Counted from the stretch's first letter, positions 36,530-45,943 are shown. The stretch: DNA of 64,000 bases from Mycolicibacterium porcinum (GCA_002086835.1 MVIG01000009.1:1-64000); one strand, 5' to 3'. The notes: generated from the letters alone by a model not told the origin. Numbers and translations: made by a program.

Positions 36530-39500
36530 TTACAGCCGGCCTTCGCGACGCAGCAGGTCCTGAGCGCTCACCCCGCCGCCGCGACGCGGAGGCTCGTTGT
36601 CGCGGGGGTTGAGCTTCTGGGTCGACGGATCCTGCTCCCGCTGGCGCGGATTCGGACCCGGATTCGGGCCCGGCCCCGGGCCAGGACGTTGCGCGTTGAA
36701 CGCCGTCGTGGGTGCGTTCCCACCACTGGCGGGCGGACGCTGCTGCTGCGGCATCGCCCGGGTGGCATCCGCTGACGGACGCGGCGCCGGGGGAGGAGGC
36801 GGCGGCGGAGTGCCGTTGGCCGGGCCGCCTGTAGCCGGACCGCCGCGCAGCGCACCCAACCACGATTCGATCTCACGGTCTTCGCGCTGCGGCGGTGCTG
36901 CCGGCCCTCCGGCAGGCCGCCCGGTCGGCTGTGGCGTGCGCTCGGTGTTGGCGGTGGTGTTCCCCGTCGCCGTGTTGACCGTGTTGACCGCCGTGTTCAC
37001 CGCGTTGCGCACCGCATTGCGGGCCGCGGCGAACCGCGTGGTGGCCGGCTCCTCGTTGGGCTGCTGGCGCGGCTGTGCCTGGGGCGGGTTGATCCGGGCC
37101 GTGCCTGCGGCCGATGGCGCGTTGGTCCTCGGCATCTGCGGGCGCATGGGCTCCGGCGGCGCAGGATGGGTCGGATCGTGCGGCCGCGGTGCCGGCAGGG
37201 CGCCGACGCCGGCGAGGGCGCGCGGGTCCTCATTGGACTCCTGACCCATCGGACGCTTGCGCTCGTCGGGCAGCTCGGTCTCACCGAGGCCGAGCTTCTG
37301 CTGGATGACCTTCATCCAGTGCGGCGCCCACCAGCAATCGTCGCCGAGCAGCTTCATGATGGCCGGCACCAGGAACATGCGGATGACGGTGGCGTCCAGC
37401 AGCAGGGCGATCAGCAGACCGAACGCCAGATACTTCATCATCACCAGGTCGGAGAAGGCGAAGGCGCCTGCCACCACCGCCAGGACCAGGGCGGCACCGG
37501 TGATGAGGCGACCGGTGGTCGCGGTACCGATGCGGATGGCCTCGGCCGTCGACATGCCGCGTTCGCGGGCCTCCACCATGCGGGAGACCAGGAACACCTC
37601 GTAGTCGGTGGACAGACCCCAGATCACCGCGATGATCAGACCGATCATCGGTGCCATCAGTGGCTGTGGTGTGTAGTTCATCAGGCCTGACCCGTGTCCG
37701 TCGACGAACATCCAGGTCAGGATGCCCATCGTCGAGCCGAGCGTCAGGGCGCTCATCAGCGCCGCCTTGACCGGCAGCACGATCGAACCGAAGGCCAGGA
37801 ACATCAGCACCGTTGTGGTGATGACCAGGATCGTCACCATCAGCGGCAGCCGGGAGAACAGGCTGTGGATCGAGTCCTGTTCGAGGGCGGGGGTACCGCC
37901 GACGAACACGTCGATACCGTGTGGAGGCTGCAGTGCCCGCAGGTCAGAGATGTTCTGCGCGGCGTCACCGCGGTTGACCAGACCGTTCTGGATCACCCGG
38001 ACGGACTTGTCCTTCGACCCGCTGTCGGTCGCCGGGCGTTCCTTCCACATGGCTTCGGGATCGTTGTCCGGATCGGTGAAGCCCTTGACCGTCATCGCTT
38101 TGGCACGCATGTCGGCGATCTGGGCGTCGGTGATCGGTTCACCGTCTTCCCGCTTCATCACCAGCGTGATCTGTTCGGTGCGGAAACCGGGGAAGAGCTT
38201 GTCGAACTGCTCCTGCGACTGGCGCACGGAGTTGTCCGGCGGCAGGTACTTCTCGCTGATACCCGCGAGGGTGAGCGAGCCGATCGGGAGGACCAGCAGC
38301 GTCATGACGATCAGGATCGGCGTGGCGAAGGCGATGGGGCGCTTCATCACGACGTTGACCAGCCGGCCCCAGAAACCCTGCTCGACTTCTTCGCGGGTCT
38401 TGGTCTTCTGGGTCTTCTCGGCGAACCAGTCGATGATGCGTCGCGAGAACGGCCAGTTGGCCAGGAAGGGCACCTTCAGCAGCGTGGTCACGCCCAGCGC
38501 GTCGACCCGCGGCCCCAGGATGCCGAGAACGGCGGGTAGCACGGTGATCGAGAGGAACGCCGCCAGCATGACCGAGGCGATGATCGCGTAGGTGATCGAC
38601 TTGAGGAAGCCGAGCGGGATCAGCAGAAGCGGTAGCGAGGACGCCACGATGATCACGGCGGAGAAGGCCACGGTCCGGCCGGAGGTCATCACCGATCTTC
38701 GTACCGCGGCCTCGGTGTCGTAGCCCTCGGCGAGTTCTTCTCGGAACCGGCTCACGATGAACAGGCCGTAGTCGATGGCGATACCGAAGCCCATCATCGT
38801 CACGACCGGCTGGGCGAAGAAGTGCACCGGGCCGAACTCGGCGGTGAACCGCAGGATGCCCAATGCGCCTGCGATGGTCAGACCGCCGATGATCGCGGGC
38901 AGGGCCGCGGCGACCGCGCCGCCGAAGACGAAGAACAGCACGACGGCCACCAGCGGCACGATCGCGAGCTCGGCGCGCTTCTGGTCGGTGCCGATGGTGC
39001 CGGTGAGCTCGCTGGCCAGCGGGTTGAGGCCGGCGAGCTTGATGTCGCCGTCGTTGACCTGCTGCAGGGAGTCCTCGACGGCCTGGTAGTTCTTGAGGAT
39101 CGCGTCGTCGTCGTCACCCTTGAGGGGCACGCTGATGAAGGTGTGGCGCAGGTCCTGCGTCTTCATCTGGCTGACGGTCGGATCGGTGGTGTCGGGGGCT
39201 TTGAGCCAGCCGACCCACCCGACAACCTCGTCCGGGTGATCCTTGACCACCTGGTCGAGCTCGCCGGTGACCTGCTTCTGCCATGCCTTGTCGGTGACCT
39301 TCTTGTCATCCGGCGGTGTCAGGATGGCGACGACGTGGCTGGTCCGGTCGCGGCCGTAGACCTCGTCGCCCAACAGCGACGCCTGCACCGACTGGCTGCC
39401 CTCGTCGTAGAAGCCACTCTGAGTGACGTGCTGTCCAAGACTGGCTCCGTAGACGCCGCCACCTAGGCACAGCGCCACCATGACACCGATGACGATGTAC

Positions 39501-39538
39501 CTGAACTGGTACACCGTTCGACCCCACCAGGCGAACAC
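36530..39538 (-). CDS. mmpL3: MmpL3, trehalose monomycolate transporter
   Basis: Essential RND flippase that moves trehalose monomycolate across the inner membrane. It has 1002 residues. Two copies of the RND core carry Asp-Tyr pairs in AIDYGLFIVSRFREEL and STDYEVFLVSRMVEARER, the proton relay. The long C-terminal tail (about 760-1002) is Pro/Gln/Asn/Thr-rich and cytoplasmic, as in MmpL3 orthologs, with repeated NTVNTA motifs. The start is GTG at 39536-39538, preceded by AGGAG inside a 12-bp palindrome. It lies 61 nt after the NYN gene on the same strand, in the Rv0206c-Rv0207c-Rv0208c order of M. tuberculosis. Confidence 0.98.
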   Translation of the reverse strand: MFAWWGRTVYQFRYIVIGVMVALCLGGGVYGASLGQHVTQSGFYDEGSQSVQASLLGDEVYGRDRTSHVVAILTPPDDKKVTDKAWQKQVTGELDQVVKDHPDEVVGWVGWLKAPDTTDPTVSQMKTQDLRHTFISVPLKGDDDDAILKNYQAVEDSLQQVNDGDIKLAGLNPLASELTGTIGTDQKRAELAIVPLVAVVLFFVFGGAVAAALPAIIGGLTIAGALGILRFTAEFGPVHFFAQPVVTMMGFGIAIDYGLFIVSRFREELAEGYDTEAAVRRSVMTSGRTVAFSAVIIVASSLPLLLIPLGFLKSITYAIIASVMLAAFLSITVLPAVLGILGPRVDALGVTTLLKVPFLANWPFSRRIIDWFAEKTQKTKTREEVEQGFWGRLVNVVMKRPIAFATPILIVMTLLVLPIGSLTLAGISEKYLPPDNSVRQSQEQFDKLFPGFRTEQITLVMKREDGEPITDAQIADMRAKAMTVKGFTDPDNDPEAMWKERPATDSGSKDKSVRVIQNGLVNRGDAAQNISDLRALQPPHGIDVFVGGTPALEQDSIHSLFSRLPLMVTILVITTTVLMFLAFGSIVLPVKAALMSALTLGSTMGILTWMFVDGHGSGLMNYTPQPLMAPMIGLIIAVIWGLSTDYEVFLVSRMVEARERGMSTAEAIRIGTATTGRLITGAALVLAVVAGAFAFSDLVMMKYLAFGLLIALLLDATVIRMFLVPAIMKLLGDDCWWAPHWMKVIQQKLGLGETELPDERKRPMGQESNEDPRALAGVGALPAPRPHDPTHPAPPEPMRPQMPRTNAPSAAGTARINPPQAQPRQQPNEEPATTRFAAARNAVRNAVNTAVNTVNTATGNTTANTERTPQPTGRPAGGPAAPPQREDREIESWLGALRGGPATGGPANGTPPPPPPPAPRPSADATRAMPQQQRPPASGGNAPTTAFNAQRPGPGPGPNPGPNPRQREQDPSTQKLNPRDNEPPRRGGGVSAQDLLRREGRL

Positions 39539-39550
39539 TTAGGCTCCTAA
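39539..39550. promoter_or_regulatory. Palindrome overlapping the mmpL3 ribosome-binding site
   Basis: TTAGG-CT-CCTAA lies immediately before the mmpL3 start; its minus-strand arms include the AGGAG. It may be a site controlling translation or transcription of mmpL3; no protein is identified. Confidence 0.4.
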
Positions 39551-39599
39551 CTAAAAATTCATGGTGACCCGCTGTTGCAAACTTCGCGGTCTTCAGTTG

Positions 39600-40316
39600 T
39601 TACACACGCGCGGTCAGTAGGGATGACAGCGGCCGGAACGGCTGCAGCCATGCTCCCTGCTCGGGTAGCGAGTCCAGGCCGATCCGTGGCAGCGGTTCCC
39701 GGAACACACCGGGAATGTCCTCCAGATCGACAAACTCCAAGGTATCCGACGCTAGCGCCCAGCTCGCATGTTCGCGAAATCCAAGCACCTGCACGGGAGT
39801 GCCCTCACGGGCTATTTCTTCCAGCGGTTGCCGGAACGCCTGTCCGTCCGCCGAAGCCACCAGGACCGCTGCCAGCCCTTCACTGCGACGTAGGGCGATG
39901 TGCTCGAGCATGTCGCTGTCGACATCGCTGTCATCGTCGATCTTCGGTTTGGCGAAGACGGCGAAGCCTACGTTACGCAACGCCTCCACCCAGGGCCGCA
40001 CTACATCGGCGCTACCTGGGGCGATGTTGGTGAAGACGGTGGCCTCGGGTTCCAGCGAGACATCTCCGTCATCGCCGGATTCGGCAACCAGATCCGAGGT
40101 GTATGCAAGCAACCAGCGACCGAGGGCGTCGAACCGGGGACGGTGCGCGGCGGTCGGGCGGCCGCCCAGGATGGCGCCCAGTCCCATGTCCAGATTGGGC
40201 GCATCCCAGACCAGGAGAACCCGCCGCGCGGGGGTGATCGCCGCCGAGTCGGAGGACTCTTCGGATCGGGCCTCTGCCTGCGTGGACTCGTCCCGCATGT
40301 CTTCGGTCACACTCAT
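39600..40316 (-). CDS. NYN-domain protein (Rv0207c-like)
   Basis: 238-residue soluble protein. The NYN (PIN-like nuclease) core is RRVLLVWDAPNLDMGLGAIL (first acidic residue D in WDAPN), then KIDDDSDVDSDMLEHIAL and a later DGQAFRQPLEEIAREGTPV. Acidic residues in DDDSDVDSDM supply candidate metal ligands for RNA cleavage. The N-terminal 30 residues are acidic and disordered. The start ATG at 40314-40316 overlaps the trmB stop by 4 nt. Order trmB-NYN-mmpL3 matches Rv0208c-Rv0207c-Rv0206c. The substrate is unknown; a role in tRNA or RNA processing is suggested by the trmB partner. Confidence 0.88.
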   Translation of the reverse strand: MSVTEDMRDESTQAEARSEESSDSAAITPARRVLLVWDAPNLDMGLGAILGGRPTAAHRPRFDALGRWLLAYTSDLVAESGDDGDVSLEPEATVFTNIAPGSADVVRPWVEALRNVGFAVFAKPKIDDDSDVDSDMLEHIALRRSEGLAAVLVASADGQAFRQPLEEIAREGTPVQVLGFREHASWALASDTLEFVDLEDIPGVFREPLPRIGLDSLPEQGAWLQPFRPLSSLLTARV

Positions 40317-41116
40317 GGCCGTTTCTCCCAGACCAACTCGGTGACGTCGGGCCCGGCCAGTGCCTTGCGCTCGTACTTGGTGACCGGGCGCTCGACCGAT
40401 ATCGGAAGTCCCCCGCAAGCGGGAGGGGCCCCCAGCTCCGTGATGTCGACGCGGCGCAGCAGCGGTTCGGCGTCGCCGACCTCGGCGATGTGCTCGGCAT
40501 ATCCGGCGTGGTCGGTCGCCGCGTGCAGGATTCCGCCGGGCCGCAGTCGGTCGGCGATCAGCGCCACCGTCGCCGGCTGCAGCAGGCGACGTTTGTGGTG
40601 ACGGGCCTTGGGCCAGGGATCCGGGAAGAATACCCGCACGCCGGTCAGGGTTCCGGGGCCGAACATGTGCTCCAGCACGTCCACGCCGTCCCCGCGGACC
40701 ATGCGGATGTTGGTGACGGGGGAGTCGGTCTGGGCGGTTCGGTCGATCGCGCTGAGCAGTTGGGCCAGGCCTTTGCGATAGACCTCGACGGCGATCACGT
40801 CGAGATCGGGCTCGGCCTGGGCCATGGCCAGGGTGGAGGTGCCGGTCCCCGAGCCGATCTCCAGGATCAGGGGCGCCGAGCGGCCGAACCACGCCGCGGT
40901 GTCGAGGTCGACGACGGGCGTCGAATCCTGGTCGCGGGCCTGAATGCCGAGCTCGGGCCACAGCCTGTCCCAGGTTTGTTGCTGGGCCGGCGACAGCGTC
41001 GACCGCCGGGTACGAAAGCTGGTCACCCGGGGAAAACGGTGCGGCTGGGCGGGCGGCACGTCGGCCGCTTCATCTGCCGGCGCCGGCCCACCGACATCGG
41101 ACCTGGACGGGTGCAT
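40313..41116 (-). CDS. trmB: tRNA (guanine-N7-)-methyltransferase
   Basis: SAM-dependent enzyme forming m7G46 in tRNA. About 267 residues. Class I fold: ILEIGSGTGTSTLAMA (SAM loop), DVIAVEVYRKGLAQLL, VRVFFPDPWPKARHHKRRLL (the TrmB hallmark PDPWPKxRHxKRR) and ERPVTKYERKALAG (the C-terminal T-x-YE motif). Between TEL and LPISV it carries the eight-residue insert GAPPACGG, absent from M. tuberculosis Rv0208c as I recall it, encoded by a GC-rich palindromic element (40410-40433). Start ATG at 41114-41116 is preferred; an upstream ATG at 41188 is possible. Confidence 0.95.
   Translation of the reverse strand: MHPSRSDVGGPAPADEAADVPPAQPHRFPRVTSFRTRRSTLSPAQQQTWDRLWPELGIQARDQDSTPVVDLDTAAWFGRSAPLILEIGSGTGTSTLAMAQAEPDLDVIAVEVYRKGLAQLLSAIDRTAQTDSPVTNIRMVRGDGVDVLEHMFGPGTLTGVRVFFPDPWPKARHHKRRLLQPATVALIADRLRPGGILHAATDHAGYAEHIAEVGDAEPLLRRVDITELGAPPACGGLPISVERPVTKYERKALAGPDVTELVWEKRP
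40410..40433. repeat. REP-like palindromic insertion inside trmB
   Basis: A 24-bp element made of CCCGC-AA-GCGGG (40412-40423) next to GGGGCCCC (40425-40432). It adds eight in-frame residues (GAPPACGG) to TrmB. The high symmetry and multiple-of-three length suggest insertion of a small interspersed repeat. Confidence 0.55.
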
Positions 41117-41291
41117 CCGTCCATGGTCTCTTATCTGCGGCGTGGTGCCCGCATCGTGGTAGAGATTGATACCCAACAGTTGCCTCAAGCTGTGAGGACT
41201 TAAACCTCTGTTCGCGACTCCGCCGGGGCCGTGTCACGATTTTCGTGGGGCACCCGGGAGGCGCCCGTGACCACGCAGGGAAGGCTGCCAG

Positions 41292-42263
41292 ATTTTCGCA
41301 GACGAGCTCGCACGCTTTGCCGACCGTGACGGCGATGCGCGGTCGGCGGAGATCAGTGCGCGCGTGTCGGCTCCCCTCTGTGTAGAGGTACGCGGGCGAC
41401 GCGGCGTTGGCGTGAGCACGGTGGCCTCCGCTCTGGCCGGGGCGGGGCTGGAGATCGGTGCGCCCGGCGACGTCACGGTGCTGGTGGTCGCCGAGGTGCT
41501 CAAACCCGAGGACGACGCGCTGCTCGCAGAGCTGCGCCGCGCGGGCCGGCCTGCACTCGTGGTGCTCAACAAGGCTGATCTGGCGGGATCCGGGCCGGAC
41601 GGCCCGGTCGCGACCGCATCCCGCAGGGCACGGCTGCTGCAGAAGACGGCCGGGGTGCCGGTGGTGCCGATGGTGGCCGTGCTTGCGTTGGCCCGGGCGC
41701 TGCCACCGCGTCTGCTGGCTGCGCTGCGGCTACTGGCCGCCGAGCCCGCGGACCTGACCTCGGTCGACGCCTTCGTGGCCGGCGGGCACCGGGTGTCTCC
41801 CGCGGTGCGGACCGAGCTGCTGGAACGTCTCGACCGGTTCGGTATCGCCCACGCCACCGTGGCGTTGAGCCGCGGTGTCGACGCCGAGTCCCTGCCGGGG
41901 TTGTGGCGACGCCTCAGCGAGGTGGACCGGGTGCTGGCCGCCATCGACGCGGCGGCGGCGCCGGTCCGGTACCGGCGGGTGCGATGGGCACTGGCCGAGC
42001 TGCGTGCCGTGGGCGGCCCGGCGGTGGGACGGTTTCTGGCCGCCGACGACACCGTGATCGCGGTGATGGCCGCTGCCGTCGACGTCATGCAGGCCGAAGG
42101 GCTGACGGTGGCTCCCGGTGACGACCGCGACGCGCATCTCTGCCGCGCCCGCCGCTGGCGCTATTACCGCGACGGCCCGGTGAACGCGCTGCACCGCCGG
42201 TGCGGTGACGACATCGTTCGGGGGTCACTGCGGCTGCTTGGCGCGACGGGTGGCCGGCGGTGA
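41292..42263 (+). CDS. P-loop GTPase-like protein (Rv0209-like), possible ATT start
   Basis: About 323 residues if started at ATT 41292, or 299 from GTG 41364. The coding frame clearly extends upstream of the GTG: residues IFADELARFADRDGDARSAE precede ISARVSAPLCVEVRGR with no ATG, GTG or TTG back to a stop at 41268. GGGAAGG lies 7 nt before the ATT, so ATT initiation fits best. The P-loop is VRGRRGVGVSTV and the base-specificity motif is LVVLNKADLAG (NKxD), indicating a GTPase of the septin/dynamin-like or Era-like superfamily. The next gene overlaps it in a GTGA. From memory this pair equals Rv0209-Rv0210. The function is unknown. Confidence 0.82.
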   Translation: MFADELARFADRDGDARSAEISARVSAPLCVEVRGRRGVGVSTVASALAGAGLEIGAPGDVTVLVVAEVLKPEDDALLAELRRAGRPALVVLNKADLAGSGPDGPVATASRRARLLQKTAGVPVVPMVAVLALARALPPRLLAALRLLAAEPADLTSVDAFVAGGHRVSPAVRTELLERLDRFGIAHATVALSRGVDAESLPGLWRRLSEVDRVLAAIDAAAAPVRYRRVRWALAELRAVGGPAVGRFLAADDTVIAVMAAAVDVMQAEGLTVAPGDDRDAHLCRARRWRYYRDGPVNALHRRCGDDIVRGSLRLLGATGGRR

Positions 42264-43822
42264 CGGACGTGGACACGACGCGGGATTCGGATACCGAGCG
42301 CGCGCGAGAAGAGAAGATCGTGGCGCCCACGCGAGACGAGAAAGTTGCGGTGCGCACGCGAGGAGCAAAAATAGCGGAAGCCGACGCCGTGGTGGCCGCG
42401 ATCGATCCCGGTCTGAACTCGCCGGGGGTCGAGACCCGCGATGCGGTGCTGGTGGCCGGTCCGTGGCTGGCCGGGTCGACCAGTGTGATGGCGGCGTTGC
42501 GGGAGCGGATGCCGCACACCACATTCGTGGAATCTACCGAGCTGGCGGCGGGTGAGGCCCCGGCCGCTGTGGTGTTCGTGGTCTCAGCTGCCGCACCGAT
42601 CACTGAATCAGATTGTGCCCTGGTCGATTTGGCGACACGCCACACCGATCTGGTGATCGGGGTGGTGTCCAAGATCGATGCGCACCGGGACTGGCGCGAT
42701 GTGCGCGACGCCGATGCGAAGATCCTCGGCGAGCGGAACGCCCGCTACGAACGCATGCCGTGGGTGGGCGTGGCGGCGGCGCCCGATCTCGGTGAGCCGC
42801 AGCTCGACGAGCTGGTCGACCTGCTCACCGGTCAGCTGGCCGACCCTGACGTCGCGCGCCGGAACAGGTTGCGCGCCTGGGAAACCCGGCTGGAAGCGGT
42901 GATCGTTCGCTACGAGGCCGACGGATCCGGGGCCGATCGTCAGGCCCGGGTGGAGGTGTTGCGGGCGCGTCGTGCCGAGGTGTCCAGAAATCGCAGGCTG
43001 ACCCGCACCGAACGCAGCATCGCGTTGCGCAGTCAGTTGCAGCAGGCTCGGGTTCAACTCGGCTATTTCGCCCGCAACCGGTGCAACTCGGTGCGTACCG
43101 AATTGCAGGAGGATGTCGCGGGCATCGGCCGGCGCAGGATCGAGACCTTCGAGGACTACGCCCGCCAGCGTGCCCACGAGGTCGTCGCCGAGGTCGATGA
43201 GGGCGTCACCGCGCATCTGCGCGGCATGGCGGCCGAACTCGAGTTGACCGCGCCCGAATCCCCGGCAACGGCCGGAGTGCCGGCATCGCCGGCGGCCGCC
43301 CCCGAGCTGCCCTCGCCGCAGCTGAAATCCCGGACCGTGGAGAACCGGCTGATGCTGGTGCTGGGTGCCGGTTTCGGGTTGGGCGTGGCGGTGGCGGTCA
43401 GCAGGGTGCTGGCGGGTGCGGCTCCGCGGCTGGCGGTGGCGGGCCTGGTGGTCGGCGCCGTGGTGGGCCTGCTGCTGGCGATCTGGGTGGTCGGCACCCG
43501 AGGGTTGTTGCACGACCGGGCGGTGCTGGATCGGTGGGTCGGCGACATCACCACCACGCTGCGTTCGTCGGTCGAAGAGCTGGTGGCGAAACGGGTCCTG
43601 GCCGCCGAGGCCGCGCTCACCACCGAGCTGGCGGCCCGTGAGGAAGCCGAGGCGGCGGTGGCAGCCGAGAAGACCGCCGAGATGGATGCCGAGCTGCGCG
43701 AACATGCCATCGCGACCGCGCGGGCGGCCGCCCAGCGGGACCGGCGAATCCCGCCGTTACAGCGGGCGCTGAATGCCGTGCGGGCCGATCTGTACGGCAA
43801 CAGCGACGCTACTGGTGAGTAA
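42260..43822 (+). CDS. Dynamin-like or P-loop membrane protein (Rv0210-like)
   Basis: 520 residues, GTG start at 42260 overlapping the upstream stop. The N-terminal 30-60 residues are repetitive and charged (REEKIVAPTRDEKVAVRTRG). A nucleotide-fold region follows, VLVAGPWLAGSTSVMAAL (degenerate P-loop), APAAVVFVVSAAAPITESDC and VIGVVSKIDAH (SKID in place of NKxD). A long helical stalk (about 195-330) leads to two membrane helices (about 365-420) and a charged coiled C-terminus. The paired gene has an intact NKAD; here the GTP-binding motifs are degraded, so it may act as a membrane partner of a heteromeric GTPase (inference). Confidence 0.82.
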   Translation: MTDVDTTRDSDTERAREEKIVAPTRDEKVAVRTRGAKIAEADAVVAAIDPGLNSPGVETRDAVLVAGPWLAGSTSVMAALRERMPHTTFVESTELAAGEAPAAVVFVVSAAAPITESDCALVDLATRHTDLVIGVVSKIDAHRDWRDVRDADAKILGERNARYERMPWVGVAAAPDLGEPQLDELVDLLTGQLADPDVARRNRLRAWETRLEAVIVRYEADGSGADRQARVEVLRARRAEVSRNRRLTRTERSIALRSQLQQARVQLGYFARNRCNSVRTELQEDVAGIGRRRIETFEDYARQRAHEVVAEVDEGVTAHLRGMAAELELTAPESPATAGVPASPAAAPELPSPQLKSRTVENRLMLVLGAGFGLGVAVAVSRVLAGAAPRLAVAGLVVGAVVGLLLAIWVVGTRGLLHDRAVLDRWVGDITTTLRSSVEELVAKRVLAAEAALTTELAAREEAEAAVAAEKTAEMDAELREHAIATARAAAQRDRRIPPLQRALNAVRADLYGNSDATGE

Positions 43823-43864
43823 CCACCTGATAACGTTGATCTGAATCGTTCCTGTGAGTGATCG

Positions 43865-43923
43865 GACATACCACTGGTTCACCGTGGGTATGTCACCCGC
43901 GTTAACCTCTACCCAAGGGGTAG
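43865..43923. promoter_or_regulatory. Two palindromes in the pckG promoter region
   Basis: GACATACC at 43865-43872 pairs with GGTATGTC at 43887-43894 (perfect 8 bp, 14-nt spacer). CTACCC at 43909-43914 pairs with GGGTAG at 43918-43923 (3-nt spacer). They occupy the 156-nt gap before pckG and could be operator sites for carbon-source control; no regulator is identified. Confidence 0.45.
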
Positions 43924-43978
43924 CCGTGACCGCGTCGTGACGTGGCTTGGGTTCCACAAACCTACGCAGGAGAATTTG

Positions 43979-45805
43979 ATGACCTCAGCGACCATTCCGG
44001 GTCTGGACACCGCACCGACGAAGCATCAGGGTCTGCTGGCCTGGGTCCAGGAGGTCGCAGAGCTGACTCAACCCGATCGGGTGGTTTTCGCCGACGGGTC
44101 CGCCGAGGAGTACGACCGCCTGGCCGCTCACCTGGTCGAGGCAGGCACCTTCCAGAAGCTCAATGAAGAGAAGCAGCCGAACTCGTACCTGGCGCTCTCC
44201 GATCCGTCCGACGTCGCCCGCGTCGAGTCGCGCACCTTCATCTGCTCCGAGCGTGAGATCGACGCCGGCCCCACCAACAACTGGATGGAACCCGCCAAGA
44301 TGCGCGGGATCATGACCGACCTCTACCGCGGCTCCATGCGCGGCCGCACCATGTGGGTGGTGCCGTTCTGCATGGGTCCGCTGGACGCCGAGGATCCCAA
44401 GCTGGGTGTGGAGATCACCGATTCCGAGTACGTCGTGGTCTCGATGCGCACCATGACCCGGATGGGTCAGGCCGCGCTCGACAAGCTCGGCGACGACGGC
44501 TTCTTCGTCAAGGCGCTGCACTCGATCGGTGCGCCGCTGGAGCCCGGCCAGAACGACGTGCCGTGGCCGTGCAACGACACCAAGTACATCACCCACTTCC
44601 CGGAGACCCGCGAGATCTGGAGCTTCGGCTCGGGCTACGGCGGCAACGCGCTGCTGGGCAAGAAGTGCTACTCGCTGCGCATCGCCTCGGCGATGGCTCA
44701 CGACGAGGGCTGGCTCGCCGAGCACATGCTGATCGTCAAGCTGATCTCCCCGGAGAACAAGGCCTACTTCATCGCCGCGGCGTTCCCATCGGCATGCGGC
44801 AAGACCAACCTCGCGATGCTGCAGCCCACCATCCCCGGCTGGCGCGCCGAGACCGTCGGCGACGATATCGCCTGGATGCGGTTCGGTAAAGACGGCCGCC
44901 TGTACGCCGTCAACCCCGAGTTCGGCTTCTTCGGCGTCGCGCCCGGCACCAACTGGGACTCGAACCCGAACGCGATGAAGACCATCGCGGCGGGCAACAC
45001 CGTCTTCACCAACGTCGCCAAGACCGACGACAACGACGTGTGGTGGGAAGGTCTGGAGGGCGACCCCGATCACCTGATCGACTGGAAGGGCCAGGACTGG
45101 TACCGCGAGTCGGAAGACAAGGCCGCGCACCCGAACTCGCGCTACTGCACCCCGATCTCGCAGTGCCCGACGCTGGCGCCGGAATGGGACGACCCGCAGG
45201 GCGTGCCGATCTCGGCGATCCTGTTCGGCGGCCGCCGCAAGACCACGGTCCCGCTGGTGACGCAGGCCCGCGACTGGCAGCACGGCGTGTTCATCGGCGC
45301 CACCCTGGGCTCCGAGCAGACCGCCGCCGCCGAGGGCAAGGTCGGCACCGTGCGCCGCGACCCGATGGCCATGCTGCCGTTCCTCGGCTACAACGTCGGC
45401 GACTACTTCCAGCACTGGATCAACATCGGCAAGAACGCCGACGAGTCCAAGATGCCCGCGGTGTTCTTCGTGAACTGGTTCCGTCGCGGCGAGGACGGCC
45501 GCTTCCTGTGGCCGGGCTTCGGTGAGAACAGCCGGGTGCTGAAGTGGGCCATCGAGCGCATCGAGCACAAGGCCGACGGCAAGAGCACCCCGATCGGCAT
45601 CGTGCCGACCGCTGCCGACCTGGACCTGACCGGGCTCGACGTGGATCCTGCCGACGTCGACGAGGCCCTGGCCGTCAACGCCGAGGAGTGGCGGGCCGAG
45701 CTCCCGCTGATCGAGGAGTGGTTCGAGTTCGTCGGCGAGAAGTTGCCCACCGGCATCAAGGACGAGTTCGACGCCCTCAAGCACCGCCTGGCCGAAGAGT
45801 CCTGA
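43979..45805 (+). CDS. pckG: Phosphoenolpyruvate carboxykinase (GTP)
   Basis: Converts oxaloacetate to PEP using GTP, at the entry of gluconeogenesis from fatty acids or cholesterol. It has 608 residues, typical of the GTP type. Motifs: [15 protein letters not shown] (substrate-binding), [15 protein letters not shown], the PEPCK P-loop FPSACGKTN (269-277) with the hyper-reactive cysteine C273, and the FWPAF-like [21 protein letters not shown] nucleotide site. The ATG at 43979 has CAGGAGA 7-12 nt upstream. The promoter contains palindromes (43865-43923) and the gene ends with a clear terminator. It is the ortholog of M. tuberculosis Rv0211 (pckA). Confidence 0.98.
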   Translation: MTSATIPGLDTAPTKHQGLLAWVQEVAELTQPDRVVFADGSAEEYDRLAAHLVEAGTFQKLNEEKQPNSYLALSDPSDVARVESRTFICSEREIDAGPTNNWMEPAKMRGIMTDLYRGSMRGRTMWVVPFCMGPLDAEDPKLGVEITDSEYVVVSMRTMTRMGQAALDKLGDDGFFVKALHSIGAPLEPGQNDVPWPCNDTKYITHFPETREIWSFGSGYGGNALLGKKCYSLRIASAMAHDEGWLAEHMLIVKLISPENKAYFIAAAFPSACGKTNLAMLQPTIPGWRAETVGDDIAWMRFGKDGRLYAVNPEFGFFGVAPGTNWDSNPNAMKTIAAGNTVFTNVAKTDDNDVWWEGLEGDPDHLIDWKGQDWYRESEDKAAHPNSRYCTPISQCPTLAPEWDDPQGVPISAILFGGRRKTTVPLVTQARDWQHGVFIGATLGSEQTAAAEGKVGTVRRDPMAMLPFLGYNVGDYFQHWINIGKNADESKMPAVFFVNWFRRGEDGRFLWPGFGENSRVLKWAIERIEHKADGKSTPIGIVPTAADLDLTGLDVDPADVDEALAVNAEEWRAELPLIEEWFEFVGEKLPTGIKDEFDALKHRLAEES

Positions 45806-45858
45806 GCACCGCGAGCGTGCGTGTCTGTTGCTGGACACGCCGCCGCACGTAAGCATTT

Positions 45859-45890
45859 CGCGCACCCTCGTGACTTCACGGGGGTGCGCG
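45859..45890 (+). terminator. Intrinsic terminator after pckG
   Basis: A 14-bp stem (one G-T wobble) with an ACTT loop, arms starting CGCGCACCC and ending GGGTGCGCG, followed by TTTG. It lies 54 nt after the pckG stop. Confidence 0.85.
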
Positions 45891-45943
45891 TTTGCGTTGG
45901 GGGCCAAGATGTTTGGGATATGTCAGTCGGCCCGGAGCGCGGA

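Noticed and set aside
43909..43923. TACCC...GGGTA near pckG as a RicR box
   Set aside because: The spacer is 3 nt, not 5, so it does not match the two boxes at ricR and ilvD.
43985..45907. 640-codon minus-strand frame opposite PEP carboxykinase
   Set aside because: The real gene carries all PEPCK motifs; this frame is its complement.
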